A stretch of DNA of 17,391 nucleotides from Magnetospirillum sp. (GTDB lineage: Bacteria; Pseudomonadota; Alphaproteobacteria; Rhodospirillales; Magnetospirillaceae). A program made the translations under genes and the position numbers. Each line of letters opens with the position of its first letter. Position 1 is the first letter of the stretch. Below, piece after piece: positions 8,177-15,598 of this stretch. Under the pieces are notes generated by a model, which was given only the letters and a program-made list of their open reading frames with translations, did no database searches and was not told where the DNA came from. The stretch lies in contig JAIWOG010000180.1 of assembly GCA_020217035.1 (NCBI GenBank), forward strand, positions 1-17,391. Direction: 5' to 3'.

Positions 8177-8234
8177 GTCATCGCCGGGCTTGACCCGGCG
8201 ATCCATGGATGCCCGGATCAAGTCCGGGCATGAC
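8177..8234. repeat. Alphaproteobacterial palindromic repeat (REP-like), possible bidirectional terminator
   Basis: A 58-base inverted repeat, from GTCAT at the left to ATGAC at the right, centred on TCCATGGA (8202-8209). Each arm folds on its own. The left stem is 9 bp (8180-8188 with 8194-8202, loop CTTGA); the right stem is 9 bp (8209-8217 with 8223-8231, loop TCAAG). The loops are complementary to each other, so the whole element is also one long imperfect hairpin with 6 mismatches in 29 pairs. Repeats of this form are abundant between genes in many alphaproteobacteria. It lies between two convergent stop codons, 13 bases from each, so it may end transcription from both sides, although no T-run is present. 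Confidence 0.85.
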
Positions 8235-8247
8235 GCACTCTGATATC

Positions 8248-9570
8248 TCAGCCGAACGGGTCGTCGCACTTCGAGCACATGGGAATTCCCGACACGTCGC
8301 CGCATTTGAAGGCGTCGACGATCTTCCTGAATTCCGGTCCCTGGCGGATTTCCGCCAAGGAATTGTCCATGATGTTGCCGATCTTCAGTTCAGCGTTGGA
8401 ATCATAGCAGGCGCAGGCGGTGACCGTGCCGTCGCAGAACACGCCGACGGCCCGCAGCAAAACGCGACACGGCATGCGGCGCTGGTGTTCGATGTTCTTC
8501 AGTGACCACACGCCGTGGTCTTCGAAGAAACGGCCATGCACCACGTTGCCGCCGAAATTGTTGGCGATCACCGTGAACACCTTTTCCACCCCGTGGCCTT
8601 CCAGGAAGGCGCGGGTCTTGTCGCGCACCTCGGCCCAGTTGTCGCCGGTGCACACCGCCTTGACCATGAAGTTGGTCTTGGTGCCGCGCGTGGTGTCCTG
8701 CATGGTGCGCAGATTGGCCAGCGTGCGTTCGAACTTCGAGCCCACATAGGTGGCCTCGTAGCTTTCCTTGTCCCAGCCGGCGAAGGAAAACTGGATATAG
8801 GACAGGCCCAGCTTGCCCAGACGTTCACAGCGTTCCTGGGTCAAGGGCGTGCCGTTGGTGACGATGCCCACCGAAAAGCCCATGCCCACCGCCTTTTCCA
8901 GCATCTCGAAGACGTGGGGGTGCAGCATGGGTTCACCCTGGCCCGACAGGATGTGCAGGGTGTTGATGCCGTTGGCCTGGGCTTGGTCCAAGATGCGGTC
9001 GAAGACGTCCATTTCCATGAAGCCGGAATTGGACTTCCACACCTCATGGCCGCACATGGCGCAGCGCAAATTGCAGCGCCGGGAAATCTGCATGTAAAGC
9101 TCGGTCGGCAGCAGGTTGCGCTTTTCCGACTGGGCGATGACATGGGCGCGGGCTTCCGCCAGCAGCTTGGCGGCACGGTCCTTTTGCCCGGCCTGATCCA
9201 GGCCGATACCCAGGAAATAACGGGTGCGGCCGTCGGGCTTGGCCTTGTAGGCGGCTTCCAGCAGCGGGATGGCTTCCTGGGCGCGGTTCTGCTCGATCAG
9301 GGCACCGGCCAGGCCCATGGCGCAGTCGAAATGGTTGGGCGCGATCTTCAACAAGGCGCGGAAGCCTGCTTCGGCCTCGGCCCAGCGATCCAGCGTCATC
9401 AGGATGGCCGAGCGTCTGTACACGCATTCCGGATACTGGGCATAGGGTGCCAACAGGCGTTCCGCTTCGTCCAGCTTTTGGTTGGCGGCCAGCTTCTGGG
9501 CTTGCGCCAAGGCGGCGGCGACCTGTGGGGGGAACGGGGCTTGCGGCTGGGCGTGGACGGTCGAGGCCAT
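8248..9570 (-). CDS. TPR-radical SAM-SPASM domain protein
   Basis: Cytoplasmic radical S-adenosylmethionine enzyme of 440 residues with an N-terminal tetratricopeptide-repeat section (about residues 10-145), which in other proteins binds a partner or substrate. The radical SAM core begins at SRRCNLRCAMCGHE, with the CX3CX2C cluster ligands at Cys166, 170 and 173. It shows the GE-motif equivalent SGQGEPMLH and IVTNGTPL. The C-terminus has a SPASM-like cysteine set (PCRVLL, FCDGTVTACACYD, KCGDVSG, MCSKCDD), expected to hold auxiliary iron-sulfur clusters. Reaction and substrate are unknown, and no short precursor-peptide gene is seen nearby. ATG 9570 is preferred because GGAG lies 5 bases upstream; ATG 9585 would add five residues. 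It is divergent from the hybrid kinase gene. Confidence 0.88.
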   Translation of the reverse strand: MASTVHAQPQAPFPPQVAAALAQAQKLAANQKLDEAERLLAPYAQYPECVYRRSAILMTLDRWAEAEAGFRALLKIAPNHFDCAMGLAGALIEQNRAQEAIPLLEAAYKAKPDGRTRYFLGIGLDQAGQKDRAAKLLAEARAHVIAQSEKRNLLPTELYMQISRRCNLRCAMCGHEVWKSNSGFMEMDVFDRILDQAQANGINTLHILSGQGEPMLHPHVFEMLEKAVGMGFSVGIVTNGTPLTQERCERLGKLGLSYIQFSFAGWDKESYEATYVGSKFERTLANLRTMQDTTRGTKTNFMVKAVCTGDNWAEVRDKTRAFLEGHGVEKVFTVIANNFGGNVVHGRFFEDHGVWSLKNIEHQRRMPCRVLLRAVGVFCDGTVTACACYDSNAELKIGNIMDNSLAEIRQGPEFRKIVDAFKCGDVSGIPMCSKCDDPFG

Positions 9571-9575
9571 CGCGA

Positions 9576-9579
9576 CTCC
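9576..9579 (-). promoter_or_regulatory. Ribosome-binding site favouring radical SAM start at 9570
   Basis: The minus strand reads GGAG five bases before ATG 9570. No such motif precedes ATG 9585. Confidence 0.45.
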
Positions 9580-9599
9580 GGTCATGGCGAAAGGCCGGC

Positions 9600-9605
9600 A
9601 TCATA
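9600..9605 (-). promoter_or_regulatory. Possible -10 element of the radical SAM gene
   Basis: The minus strand reads TATGAT (five of six with the sigma-70 consensus), about 30 bases before ATG 9570. No convincing -35 element stands at the right distance, so this is only a candidate. Confidence 0.2.
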
Positions 9606-9648
9606 ACAGCATGCCCGGCGATTTGGATATGTCATAAGCTCGGTGGGA

Positions 9649-9677
9649 TTGTTCAAGCCCTGTGCATGGGGCATGAT
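9649..9677 (+). promoter_or_regulatory. Weak candidate promoter of the hybrid kinase gene
   Basis: TTGTTC (9649-9654) and CATGAT (9672-9677) are separated by 17 bases and lie 32 bases before GTG 9710. The matches are three and four of six to sigma-70 consensus, so support is slight. Confidence 0.2.
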
Positions 9678-9697
9678 GTGGCGCTTGGGGGTCCTGG

Positions 9698-9701
9698 GGA
9701 G
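9698..9701 (+). promoter_or_regulatory. Ribosome-binding site favouring GTG 9710
   Basis: GGAG stands 8 bases before GTG 9710. The alternative TTG at 9704 would leave only two bases between, too close for initiation. Confidence 0.5.
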
Positions 9702-9709
9702 ATTTGTGC

Positions 9710-12700
9710 GTGGAGTTTTCGGGCAGCCCGAAATCAGAGGTTGTGGCGAACGCCGCCGAGCCGAAAGGCGTGACGCTGTGCCGGTTCGGCATCCGCGCCA
9801 AGTTGCTGGTGGCGGTGGGGCTGGTGGCCGGCATCACCTTGCTGGCCGGTTGGCTGGCCTGGAGCAGCTATTCCGAGGTCGGCCGCCTGCTGACCGAGGT
9901 GACGCGGGCCAACCTGCCCAGCGTCTCGGCGGCGCTGAAACTGTCGGAAGCCACCGCCCGGCTGGCCGCCGCCGCCCCGGCCCTTGATTCGTCGCAAAGT
10001 CAGTTCCAGCGCCAGAACAATTTCGTCGCGCTGCAACAACAGGCGCAGCGCCTGCGCAACCTGATCGAGGACCTGGAAGGCAGCAACGTCAAGCTGCCGC
10101 AATTGCAGGAACTGCGTACCCTGATGGTGTCCATCGGCGACAACGTGGTGGGCCGCAACGCCCTGGTGGACAACCGCCTGCAACAGGCCGAACGCAACCG
10201 CCAACTGGGGGTCGAACTGGACGCCCTGGAAGAAACCTTGCGCGACATGATCGTCAACGACAAGGTGGTGGTGGATTCGGAAATCACCCGCGTCATGTAC
10301 ATCCTGCGCCAGGCATTCAACGCGCGGGACATGGACGTGATGAGCGAAATGCGCCGGCGCTACGCCGACGTGTCGCGGCAGTTGACCACCTTGGTGGAAA
10401 GCGGTGCGGCGCGTCCGGCCAACATGCGGGATTCCGCCCGCAAGGCGCTGAGCTTGGGGTCGGGGCCGGACAACGTCTTCGAACTGCGCACGCGCTGGCT
10501 GCTGACCGAGGTCCGGCTGTTCGCCGCCAACGAGGAAGGACGCGACCTGGTGTCGCGGACGTCGTCGGTGGTCGGCCGCATCGTTACCGAAACCGAGGCC
10601 GCCGCCATCGCCAACGAGCGCCAGGCCGCCGCCGCGCTTTCCACCGGCCGTCAGGTGATGATCGCCAGCGCCGTGGTCACGGTGTTGGGGCCGCTGCTGT
10701 TCGTGTGGATGTATCTGGGGCGCAACATCGTCAACCGTCTGTCCGGCCTGGCGTCGTCCATGCACCGCATCGTCGAAGGCGACTACCACACCAAGGTCGA
10801 GGTGTCGGGCAACGACGAAATCGCCGACATGGCCAGCGAATTGGTGGTGTTCCAACGCGCCATGGCGCAGTTGCGCGATTCCACCGACGCGCTGAAGGAA
10901 AGCGAAAGCCGCCTGCGCACCATTTTGGACACCTCGCCCTTGGCCTTGGCCATCTCGCGGGTGTCCGACAACGCCATCCTTTACGTCAACCCGCGCTGGT
11001 CGGAATTGTTCGGCGTGCCGACCGACGGCGCCGACGGCATGGACGCGACGCTTTTCTATGCCGACCAGGCCGACCGCTCGCGGGTGGTGGAACTGGTGCG
11101 CAGCCAAGGTTATCTGGCCGATTACGAAAGCCGCATGCGACGCGCTGACGGCGCCGAGTTCTGGGCCATGATGTCGGCGGCGGCCATCGACATGGATGGC
11201 GAGCCGGCGGTGTGCGTGTCCACCGCCGACATCACCAAGCGCAAGGACCAGGAAGCCGCCCTGGCCGAGGCCAAGCGCATCGCCGAGGACGCCAGCCAGG
11301 CCAAGTCGCTGTTCCTGGCCACCATGAGCCACGAGATCAGGACGCCCATGAACGGCGTGCTGACCATGGCCCAGTTGCTGGAAGACATGCCGCTGGCCCA
11401 GGAACAGAAGGAAATGGCCCGGGTCATCCGCGATTCGGCCAACGCGCTTTTGGCCATCATCAACGACATCCTGGACTTCTCGAAGATCGAATCCGGCAAG
11501 CTGGAACTGGAGGAGATCGAGGTCAGCCTGGCCGACGTGGTGGAAAGCGTCGCCGAATTGTTGGCCCCGCGTGCCGCCGAGAAAGGCATCGGGCTGATGA
11601 CCTATGTGGATCCGTCCATGCCCGATCTGTTCCTGGGCGACGCCACAAGGTTGCGCCAGATCGTCACCAATCTGGCCGGCAACGCCGTCAAGTTCACCGA
11701 CAAGGGCTATGTGCGCATCAATGTGGAGCCCGATGCCAAGGGCGGGGTGCGCTTCACCATCCTGGACACCGGCATCGGCCTGAACGCCCAGGCCCAGGCC
11801 AAGCTGTTCGAACCGTTCAGCCAGGCCGACGCCTCGATCTCGCGGCGTTATGGCGGCACCGGTCTGGGGCTTTCCATCTGCCGCCGTCTGGTCGCCATGA
11901 TGGGCGGCGAGATCGGCGTCGAGAGCACTGTCGGCCAAGGCTCGGCCTTCTGGTTCTCGGTGCCGCTGGAACAGGTCAGCAAGGGGCCGTCGGAAGGCCC
12001 GGACCTGGCCGGAATCGCCGTCCTGCTGCTGGCGGAAGGTCCCATCGCGGCGGAAATCCTGCGGTCTTATCTGGGGCATCTGGGGGCGCAGGTGGCGGTG
12101 GTCGCCTCGCTCGACGGCGCCATGGCGGCGGTTCGCGCCGCCAGCCTGGCCGGCTGGAACTATGACGTGGTGCTGATGGATGCCGGCAACGAATTCCATC
12201 TGCGCGTTCCCATGGCGGTGTCGCTGCGGGGGGTGGCCGGCGACGACACCCTGACCCGGGTGGTGATGATGGCGGCCCACGCCACCTATCCCGCCGCCGC
12301 CGCCGCCGCCCGCGGCGCCGGACTGTTCGCCACGCTGTCCAAGCCCATTCGCCGTTCCGCCCTGTGGCGGGTGGTCGGCGCGGCGGCCAGCCGCGCCTAT
12401 CTGGGCGACGAGACCGACGACGTGGCCGATCTGTCCGAATCCTTCATCCCGCCCAGCACCGAGGAAGCCGCCGCCGCCGGCTGCCTGATCCTGGTGGCCG
12501 AGGACAACCCGACCAACCAGGTGGTGATCCGCCGTCTGATGGAACGCATGGGCTATGCCATCGAGATCGTGCGCAACGGTCTGGAAGCCTGGGAACACAT
12601 GCAGATCCGCGATTACGGCATGCTGTTGACCGATTGCCACATGCCGGAAATGGACGGTTACGAACTGACGGCGCGGGTGCGCGACTGGGAAAAGGAAACC

Positions 12701-13261
12701 CTGAGCCGCATGCCCATCGTGGCGCTGACCGCCGACGCCCTGTCCGGCACCGCCAGCAAATGCCTGGAATGCGGCATGGACGGCTTCCTGGCCAAGCCCA
12801 TCGACCGTGCCCAGATGGACGCCACCATCCGCAAGATGTTGCCCGCCGCGGTCAACATGCGCCGCCGTCCGGCCAACCCGGAACCCATGGGGGCGGCGGG
12901 AATCGCCGCCGCCAAGGCCGGCCACGCCATGCCGCCGGTGCTGGATTTGACGCCCATGCGCGAAATCTTCGGTTCCATCACCGACGACGCCAAGGAATTG
13001 CTGCAATTGTTCGTCGACACCACCCGGCCGCTGGTGGAGGAAACCTTGCGCCAGTTGGACGGCGCCAACGCCGAACTGGCCCGCGAAGCCGCCCATGGCG
13101 CCAAGGGGGCGGGCAATTCCGCCGGCTGCTACCGCTTCGCCGCCATCTGCGCCGAGATCGAGCATCTGTGCGCCGAGGGCTATCTTGTCCAGGCCCAGAC
13201 CCTGGCCCAGCCCATGGAACAAGCCTTCAACGAAGCGGTGGACCAGATCGCGGCTTTGTGA
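9710..13261 (+). CDS. Membrane hybrid sensor histidine kinase with HAMP, PAS, two receiver domains and HPt
   Basis: A 1183-residue phosphorelay kinase with the BarA/TorS-like layout. TM1 is about residues 32-52, and a helical periplasmic sensor region of about 265 residues follows. TM2 is about 316-338, then HAMP and PAS (about 399-510, ending [11 protein letters not shown]). HisKA has phospho-acceptor His541 in [11 protein letters not shown]. The HATPase domain shows the N-box [15 protein letters not shown] and GGTGLGLS. Receiver 1 (about 770-890) keeps Asp824 and Lys878 but has lost one of the two acidic pocket residues (LLLAEG). Receiver 2 (about 925-1045) is complete, with AEDN, Asp975 in [11 protein letters not shown] and Lys1029. 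A C-terminal HPt domain has His1129 in [16 protein letters not shown] 9710 is chosen from GGAG 8 bases upstream. The signal is unknown and no partner regulator lies beside it. Confidence 0.93.
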   Translation: MEFSGSPKSEVVANAAEPKGVTLCRFGIRAKLLVAVGLVAGITLLAGWLAWSSYSEVGRLLTEVTRANLPSVSAALKLSEATARLAAAAPALDSSQSQFQRQNNFVALQQQAQRLRNLIEDLEGSNVKLPQLQELRTLMVSIGDNVVGRNALVDNRLQQAERNRQLGVELDALEETLRDMIVNDKVVVDSEITRVMYILRQAFNARDMDVMSEMRRRYADVSRQLTTLVESGAARPANMRDSARKALSLGSGPDNVFELRTRWLLTEVRLFAANEEGRDLVSRTSSVVGRIVTETEAAAIANERQAAAALSTGRQVMIASAVVTVLGPLLFVWMYLGRNIVNRLSGLASSMHRIVEGDYHTKVEVSGNDEIADMASELVVFQRAMAQLRDSTDALKESESRLRTILDTSPLALAISRVSDNAILYVNPRWSELFGVPTDGADGMDATLFYADQADRSRVVELVRSQGYLADYESRMRRADGAEFWAMMSAAAIDMDGEPAVCVSTADITKRKDQEAALAEAKRIAEDASQAKSLFLATMSHEIRTPMNGVLTMAQLLEDMPLAQEQKEMARVIRDSANALLAIINDILDFSKIESGKLELEEIEVSLADVVESVAELLAPRAAEKGIGLMTYVDPSMPDLFLGDATRLRQIVTNLAGNAVKFTDKGYVRINVEPDAKGGVRFTILDTGIGLNAQAQAKLFEPFSQADASISRRYGGTGLGLSICRRLVAMMGGEIGVESTVGQGSAFWFSVPLEQVSKGPSEGPDLAGIAVLLLAEGPIAAEILRSYLGHLGAQVAVVASLDGAMAAVRAASLAGWNYDVVLMDAGNEFHLRVPMAVSLRGVAGDDTLTRVVMMAAHATYPAAAAAARGAGLFATLSKPIRRSALWRVVGAAASRAYLGDETDDVADLSESFIPPSTEEAAAAGCLILVAEDNPTNQVVIRRLMERMGYAIEIVRNGLEAWEHMQIRDYGMLLTDCHMPEMDGYELTARVRDWEKETLSRMPIVALTADALSGTASKCLECGMDGFLAKPIDRAQMDATIRKMLPAAVNMRRRPANPEPMGAAGIAAAKAGHAMPPVLDLTPMREIFGSITDDAKELLQLFVDTTRPLVEETLRQLDGANAELAREAAHGAKGAGNSAGCYRFAAICAEIEHLCAEGYLVQAQTLAQPMEQAFNEAVDQIAAL

Positions 13262-13285
13262 CGGGTGCGCACGTCGCCCGAACCG

Positions 13286-14467
13286 TCACGCCTTGGCGCC
13301 CAGCATTTCCTTCAGCCGGGCGATCTCGCTGGATTGGTAGCGGATGCGCGACGCCATCACTTCCAGCAGCTTGACGGCGATGATGTCGCTTTTTTCCAGC
13401 CGGGCCAGGAAGTCGGTTCCCTTGATCACCACCACTTCCGACGGTTCCAGCACCATGGCGGACGCCATGCGCGGGCGATCGTCCAGCACCGCCATCTCGC
13501 CGATGATGTCGCCGGGCTTGGACAGGTCCAGGAACAATTCGCGGCCATCGGCGGTGCATTTGGAAATCTGCACCAAGCCGTCGTCCAGCACATAGCATTC
13601 GCCGTTGCTGGCATCGCCCTGGTGGAACAGGTATTCGCCGGGGCGCAAGGATCGGCGTGGGTGGTTGGCGTTGGCGGAGGTGGTGGCTTCCAGCGGGCGC
13701 TTGCCGACGATGGTGTTTTGCAGTCCCCGCAATTGCTCGACGGCGTTGGCGATGGAATTGTCCTGGCTCGACGAATTGCGCAAATTGCCGGCGACGCGCT
13801 GAGCCAGGGGGCGCAGATCGTCGCTTTCCGGCAACTCGGCCAGGGTCTCGATCATCACCGCCGCCCTTTCCGCGTCGTCGGCGCGGCACAGCGCCGGCTC
13901 GCGGAAGGCGCCGAACGAGCCCAACAGGTTGCCGGCGCCGTTGCGGTCGTGGATGGCGCGGGCCACATGCATCAGCCGGGCGGTGGCGAAGTTCTCGACC
14001 TTGATCACCCCCTTGGGCGACAAATAGGCTTCCGACGGCGACAGGCACAGCCCGCTTTGACCGATGCGCTGGCTGAGTTCCAAAAGCGACAGCAGCCGCA
14101 CCATGGCGCCGGCGGCGAAAGTGGCGGAAATGTTCGCCACCCGCTTGGGCAGGCGGTTCAGCGACAAACCTTCCGAGACTTCAGACACCACGTAGATGCG
14201 GGCGTCGTCCTGCAACAATTCCTCGGCCTGCAGCACGCTGGGATGGGTGGTGGCGCGGGCCTGCTGGACGTCGGCCTGCAGCAGGGTCAGGTCATAGCCG
14301 GTGCCGGGGTGATCCAACAGCGACTTCTCGACGCCGATCACCGACACCATGCGGTTGGCCTTGGTGTCGTGGCAGACGGCGCGGACGAAGCCCTGATCGT
14401 TGGTGCTGGACTGCACGCGGTAACGGTCGAACAGCGTGCCGGGCAGCAAGGGCACCTTTTCGTTCAT
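13286..14467 (-). CDS. Kinase-like (pseudokinase) and cyclic-nucleotide-binding domain protein
   Basis: A 393-residue protein without signal peptide or membrane helix, so cytoplasmic. Residues about 270-375 form a cyclic-nucleotide-binding domain. The phosphate-binding cassette IGEMAVLDDRPRMASA has Glu324 and Arg333 where CRP and PKA regulatory subunits bind ribose and phosphate, so ligand binding looks intact. No helix-turn-helix follows, only a short helical tail; it is not a CRP-type regulator. Residues about 6-165 read like a Ser/Thr kinase fold: DRYRV, HPSVLQAEELLQDDARIYVVSEVSEG, then LSPSEAYLSPKGVIKVENFATAR. There, catalytic HRD Asp is replaced by Cys141, Asn by Glu146 and DFG by NFA, so no activity is expected. 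The kinase relation is my pattern reading. ATG 14467 has an excellent ribosome site and is divergent from fecR-like 14556. Confidence 0.85.
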   Translation of the reverse strand: MNEKVPLLPGTLFDRYRVQSSTNDQGFVRAVCHDTKANRMVSVIGVEKSLLDHPGTGYDLTLLQADVQQARATTHPSVLQAEELLQDDARIYVVSEVSEGLSLNRLPKRVANISATFAAGAMVRLLSLLELSQRIGQSGLCLSPSEAYLSPKGVIKVENFATARLMHVARAIHDRNGAGNLLGSFGAFREPALCRADDAERAAVMIETLAELPESDDLRPLAQRVAGNLRNSSSQDNSIANAVEQLRGLQNTIVGKRPLEATTSANANHPRRSLRPGEYLFHQGDASNGECYVLDDGLVQISKCTADGRELFLDLSKPGDIIGEMAVLDDRPRMASAMVLEPSEVVVIKGTDFLARLEKSDIIAVKLLEVMASRIRYQSSEIARLKEMLGAKA

Positions 14468-14470
14468 GGA

Positions 14471-14480
14471 CTCCTCCCCT
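14471..14480 (-). promoter_or_regulatory. Strong Shine-Dalgarno fixing the start at 14467
   Basis: The minus strand reads AGGGGAGGAG just before ATG 14467. It shows that the protein begins at MNEKV, although the frame stays open for another kilobase upstream across the fecR-like and ompA-like genes. Confidence 0.7.
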
Positions 14481-14542
14481 GAATGTGGGCACCATGATAG
14501 GCACGCGCCCCCGGCTTGGCGAGGGGCAACGGCTTGACCTGA

Positions 14543-14547
14543 AAGGG
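14543..14547 (+). promoter_or_regulatory. Ribosome-binding site favouring ATG 14556
   Basis: AAGGG lies 8 bases before ATG 14556 but only 2 before ATG 14550, so the downstream start is the better choice. Confidence 0.5.
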
Positions 14548-14555
14548 ATATGCGC

Positions 14556-14990
14556 ATGGTTTGGCGTATTGGGGGGGCGCTGGCCGTCCTGCTGGTCGCC
14601 GCGCCGGCTTGGGCCGGTCCGGTGGGGACGATCAAGAACGCGTCGGGCGACGCCAGCGTGTTGCGGGGACAGCAGAAACTGGCGGCCACGCCCGGCCTGG
14701 ACCTGGAACAAAGCGATTCCATCGTCACCGGCGTTGACGGTTCCGTCGGCCTGACGCTGCGCGACAACACCACTTTGTCGGTGGGACCCAAGACCACCAT
14801 GGGCCTGGACGAGTTCGATTTCGAACCGGCGTCGGACCGCATGAAGCTGGTCACCTCGGTGGCGCGCGGCACCATGATGATGACCTCGGGGACCATCGCC
14901 AAACTGGCCCCGGAAAAGGTGTCGGTGGTCACCAAGTCGGGAACCGTCGGCGTGCGCGGCACCCGTTTCGTGGTCAGCGTGGAAGAATGA
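14556..14990 (+). CDS. Secreted FecR-domain protein
   Basis: A 144-residue protein with a signal peptide cleaved after APAWA (residue 20) and a single FecR-type beta domain. Its hallmarks are the start GTIKNASGDASVLRG, the middle TGVDGSVGLTLRDNTTLSVGP, and the end TKSGTVGVRGTRFVV. Unlike the sigma-regulator FecR it has no cytoplasmic anti-sigma part and no membrane helix after the signal, so it should be a free periplasmic or exported protein. ATG 14556 is preferred because AAGGG (14543-14547) is 8 bases upstream; ATG 14550 would leave only two. Its stop overlaps the start of the OmpA-like lipoprotein gene (ATGA), so the two are made together. FecR-domain proteins of this stand-alone type often occur near CHASE2 cyclases, as here. 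Function unknown. Confidence 0.88.
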   Translation: MVWRIGGALAVLLVAAPAWAGPVGTIKNASGDASVLRGQQKLAATPGLDLEQSDSIVTGVDGSVGLTLRDNTTLSVGPKTTMGLDEFDFEPASDRMKLVTSVARGTMMMTSGTIAKLAPEKVSVVTKSGTVGVRGTRFVVSVEE

Positions 14991-15592
14991 GGGCCGTGTT
15001 GCGCAACGCCGCCCTGATCGCGGTTGTCGCCTTGCTGGCCGGGTGTTCCCGTCCGGCGGCCTATGTGGTCCTGCTGGACCAACCCGACCGGCCCGGCAGC
15101 GCCGTGACCTTCACCAACCAGGCCGGTACCCAGGTGGTGGACAAGCCTGGTTCGGGGACCGGCGCCGACCGAGCCGATGCCAAGCCGGTGGAAGCGTTCG
15201 CCATGACCGACAAGGATGTGCGCGACCGTTTCGGCCGCGCCATCGACGCCCAGCCGCGCACGCCGAAATCCTTCATGCTGTACTTCCAGTTCCAGTCCAC
15301 CGAGTTGACGGCTGAATCCAAGTTGTTGCTGCCCTCGGTCCTGGACGAGGTCAAGGCGCGTCCCGCCCCCGATCTGTCCATCATCGGCCATACCGATGGG
15401 CTGGGGGACGCCAAGTACAATTACGACCTGGGGCTGAAGCGGGCGAGCGAGGTCAAGTCCATGGTCACCGCGCTCGGAATCGAACCGCGCATGATCGAGG
15501 TGACCAGCCACGGCAAAAGCAACCCGCTGGTCCCCGAGGCGCCGGGCAAGGCCGATCCGCGCAATCGTCGGGTGGAAGTCACGGTGCGTTAA
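14987..15592 (+). CDS. OmpA-family peptidoglycan-binding lipoprotein
   Basis: A 201-residue lipoprotein. The signal sequence ends in the lipobox LLAGC with Cys20, followed by Ser, which fits delivery to the outer membrane. After a variable stretch (about 21-95), the C-terminal OmpA-like domain (about 96-200) holds YFQFQSTELTAES, IIGHTDGLGDAKYN with Asp137, LGLKRASEVKSM with Arg152, and the end NRRVEV. The Asp/Arg pair corresponds to residues that bind diaminopimelate in peptidoglycan in this family. The gene overlaps the fecR-like gene by four bases (ATGA), so translation is coupled. Its stop is six bases from the stop of the convergent cyclase gene. It probably anchors to, or reports on, the cell wall; its exact role is unknown. 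Confidence 0.92.
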   Translation: MRAVLRNAALIAVVALLAGCSRPAAYVVLLDQPDRPGSAVTFTNQAGTQVVDKPGSGTGADRADAKPVEAFAMTDKDVRDRFGRAIDAQPRTPKSFMLYFQFQSTELTAESKLLLPSVLDEVKARPAPDLSIIGHTDGLGDAKYNYDLGLKRASEVKSMVTALGIEPRMIEVTSHGKSNPLVPEAPGKADPRNRRVEVTVR

Positions 15593-15598
15593 GGGCGC

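Noticed and set aside
9734..13222. Open frame of 1162 codons on the minus strand, opposite the hybrid kinase gene
   Set aside because: Its His/Gln/Gly/Asp-rich translation has no domain pattern. It is the expected antisense shadow of a GC-rich gene, whereas the plus strand encodes clear kinase motifs.
13262..13280. Small stem (6 pairs including one G-T) between the convergent hybrid kinase and cNMP-protein genes
   Set aside because: It is short, has a seven-base loop and no T-run, and is easily expected by chance in GC-rich DNA.
13286..14467. Reading the cNMP-binding protein as a CRP/FNR transcription factor
   Set aside because: No helix-turn-helix domain follows the cyclic-nucleotide cassette; only about 35 residues remain after the domain core.
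14468..15511. Upstream extension of the cNMP-binding protein frame to 741 residues
   Set aside because: It runs antisense through the fecR-like and ompA-like genes and is low in recognisable pattern. A strong ribosome site stands directly before ATG 14467.
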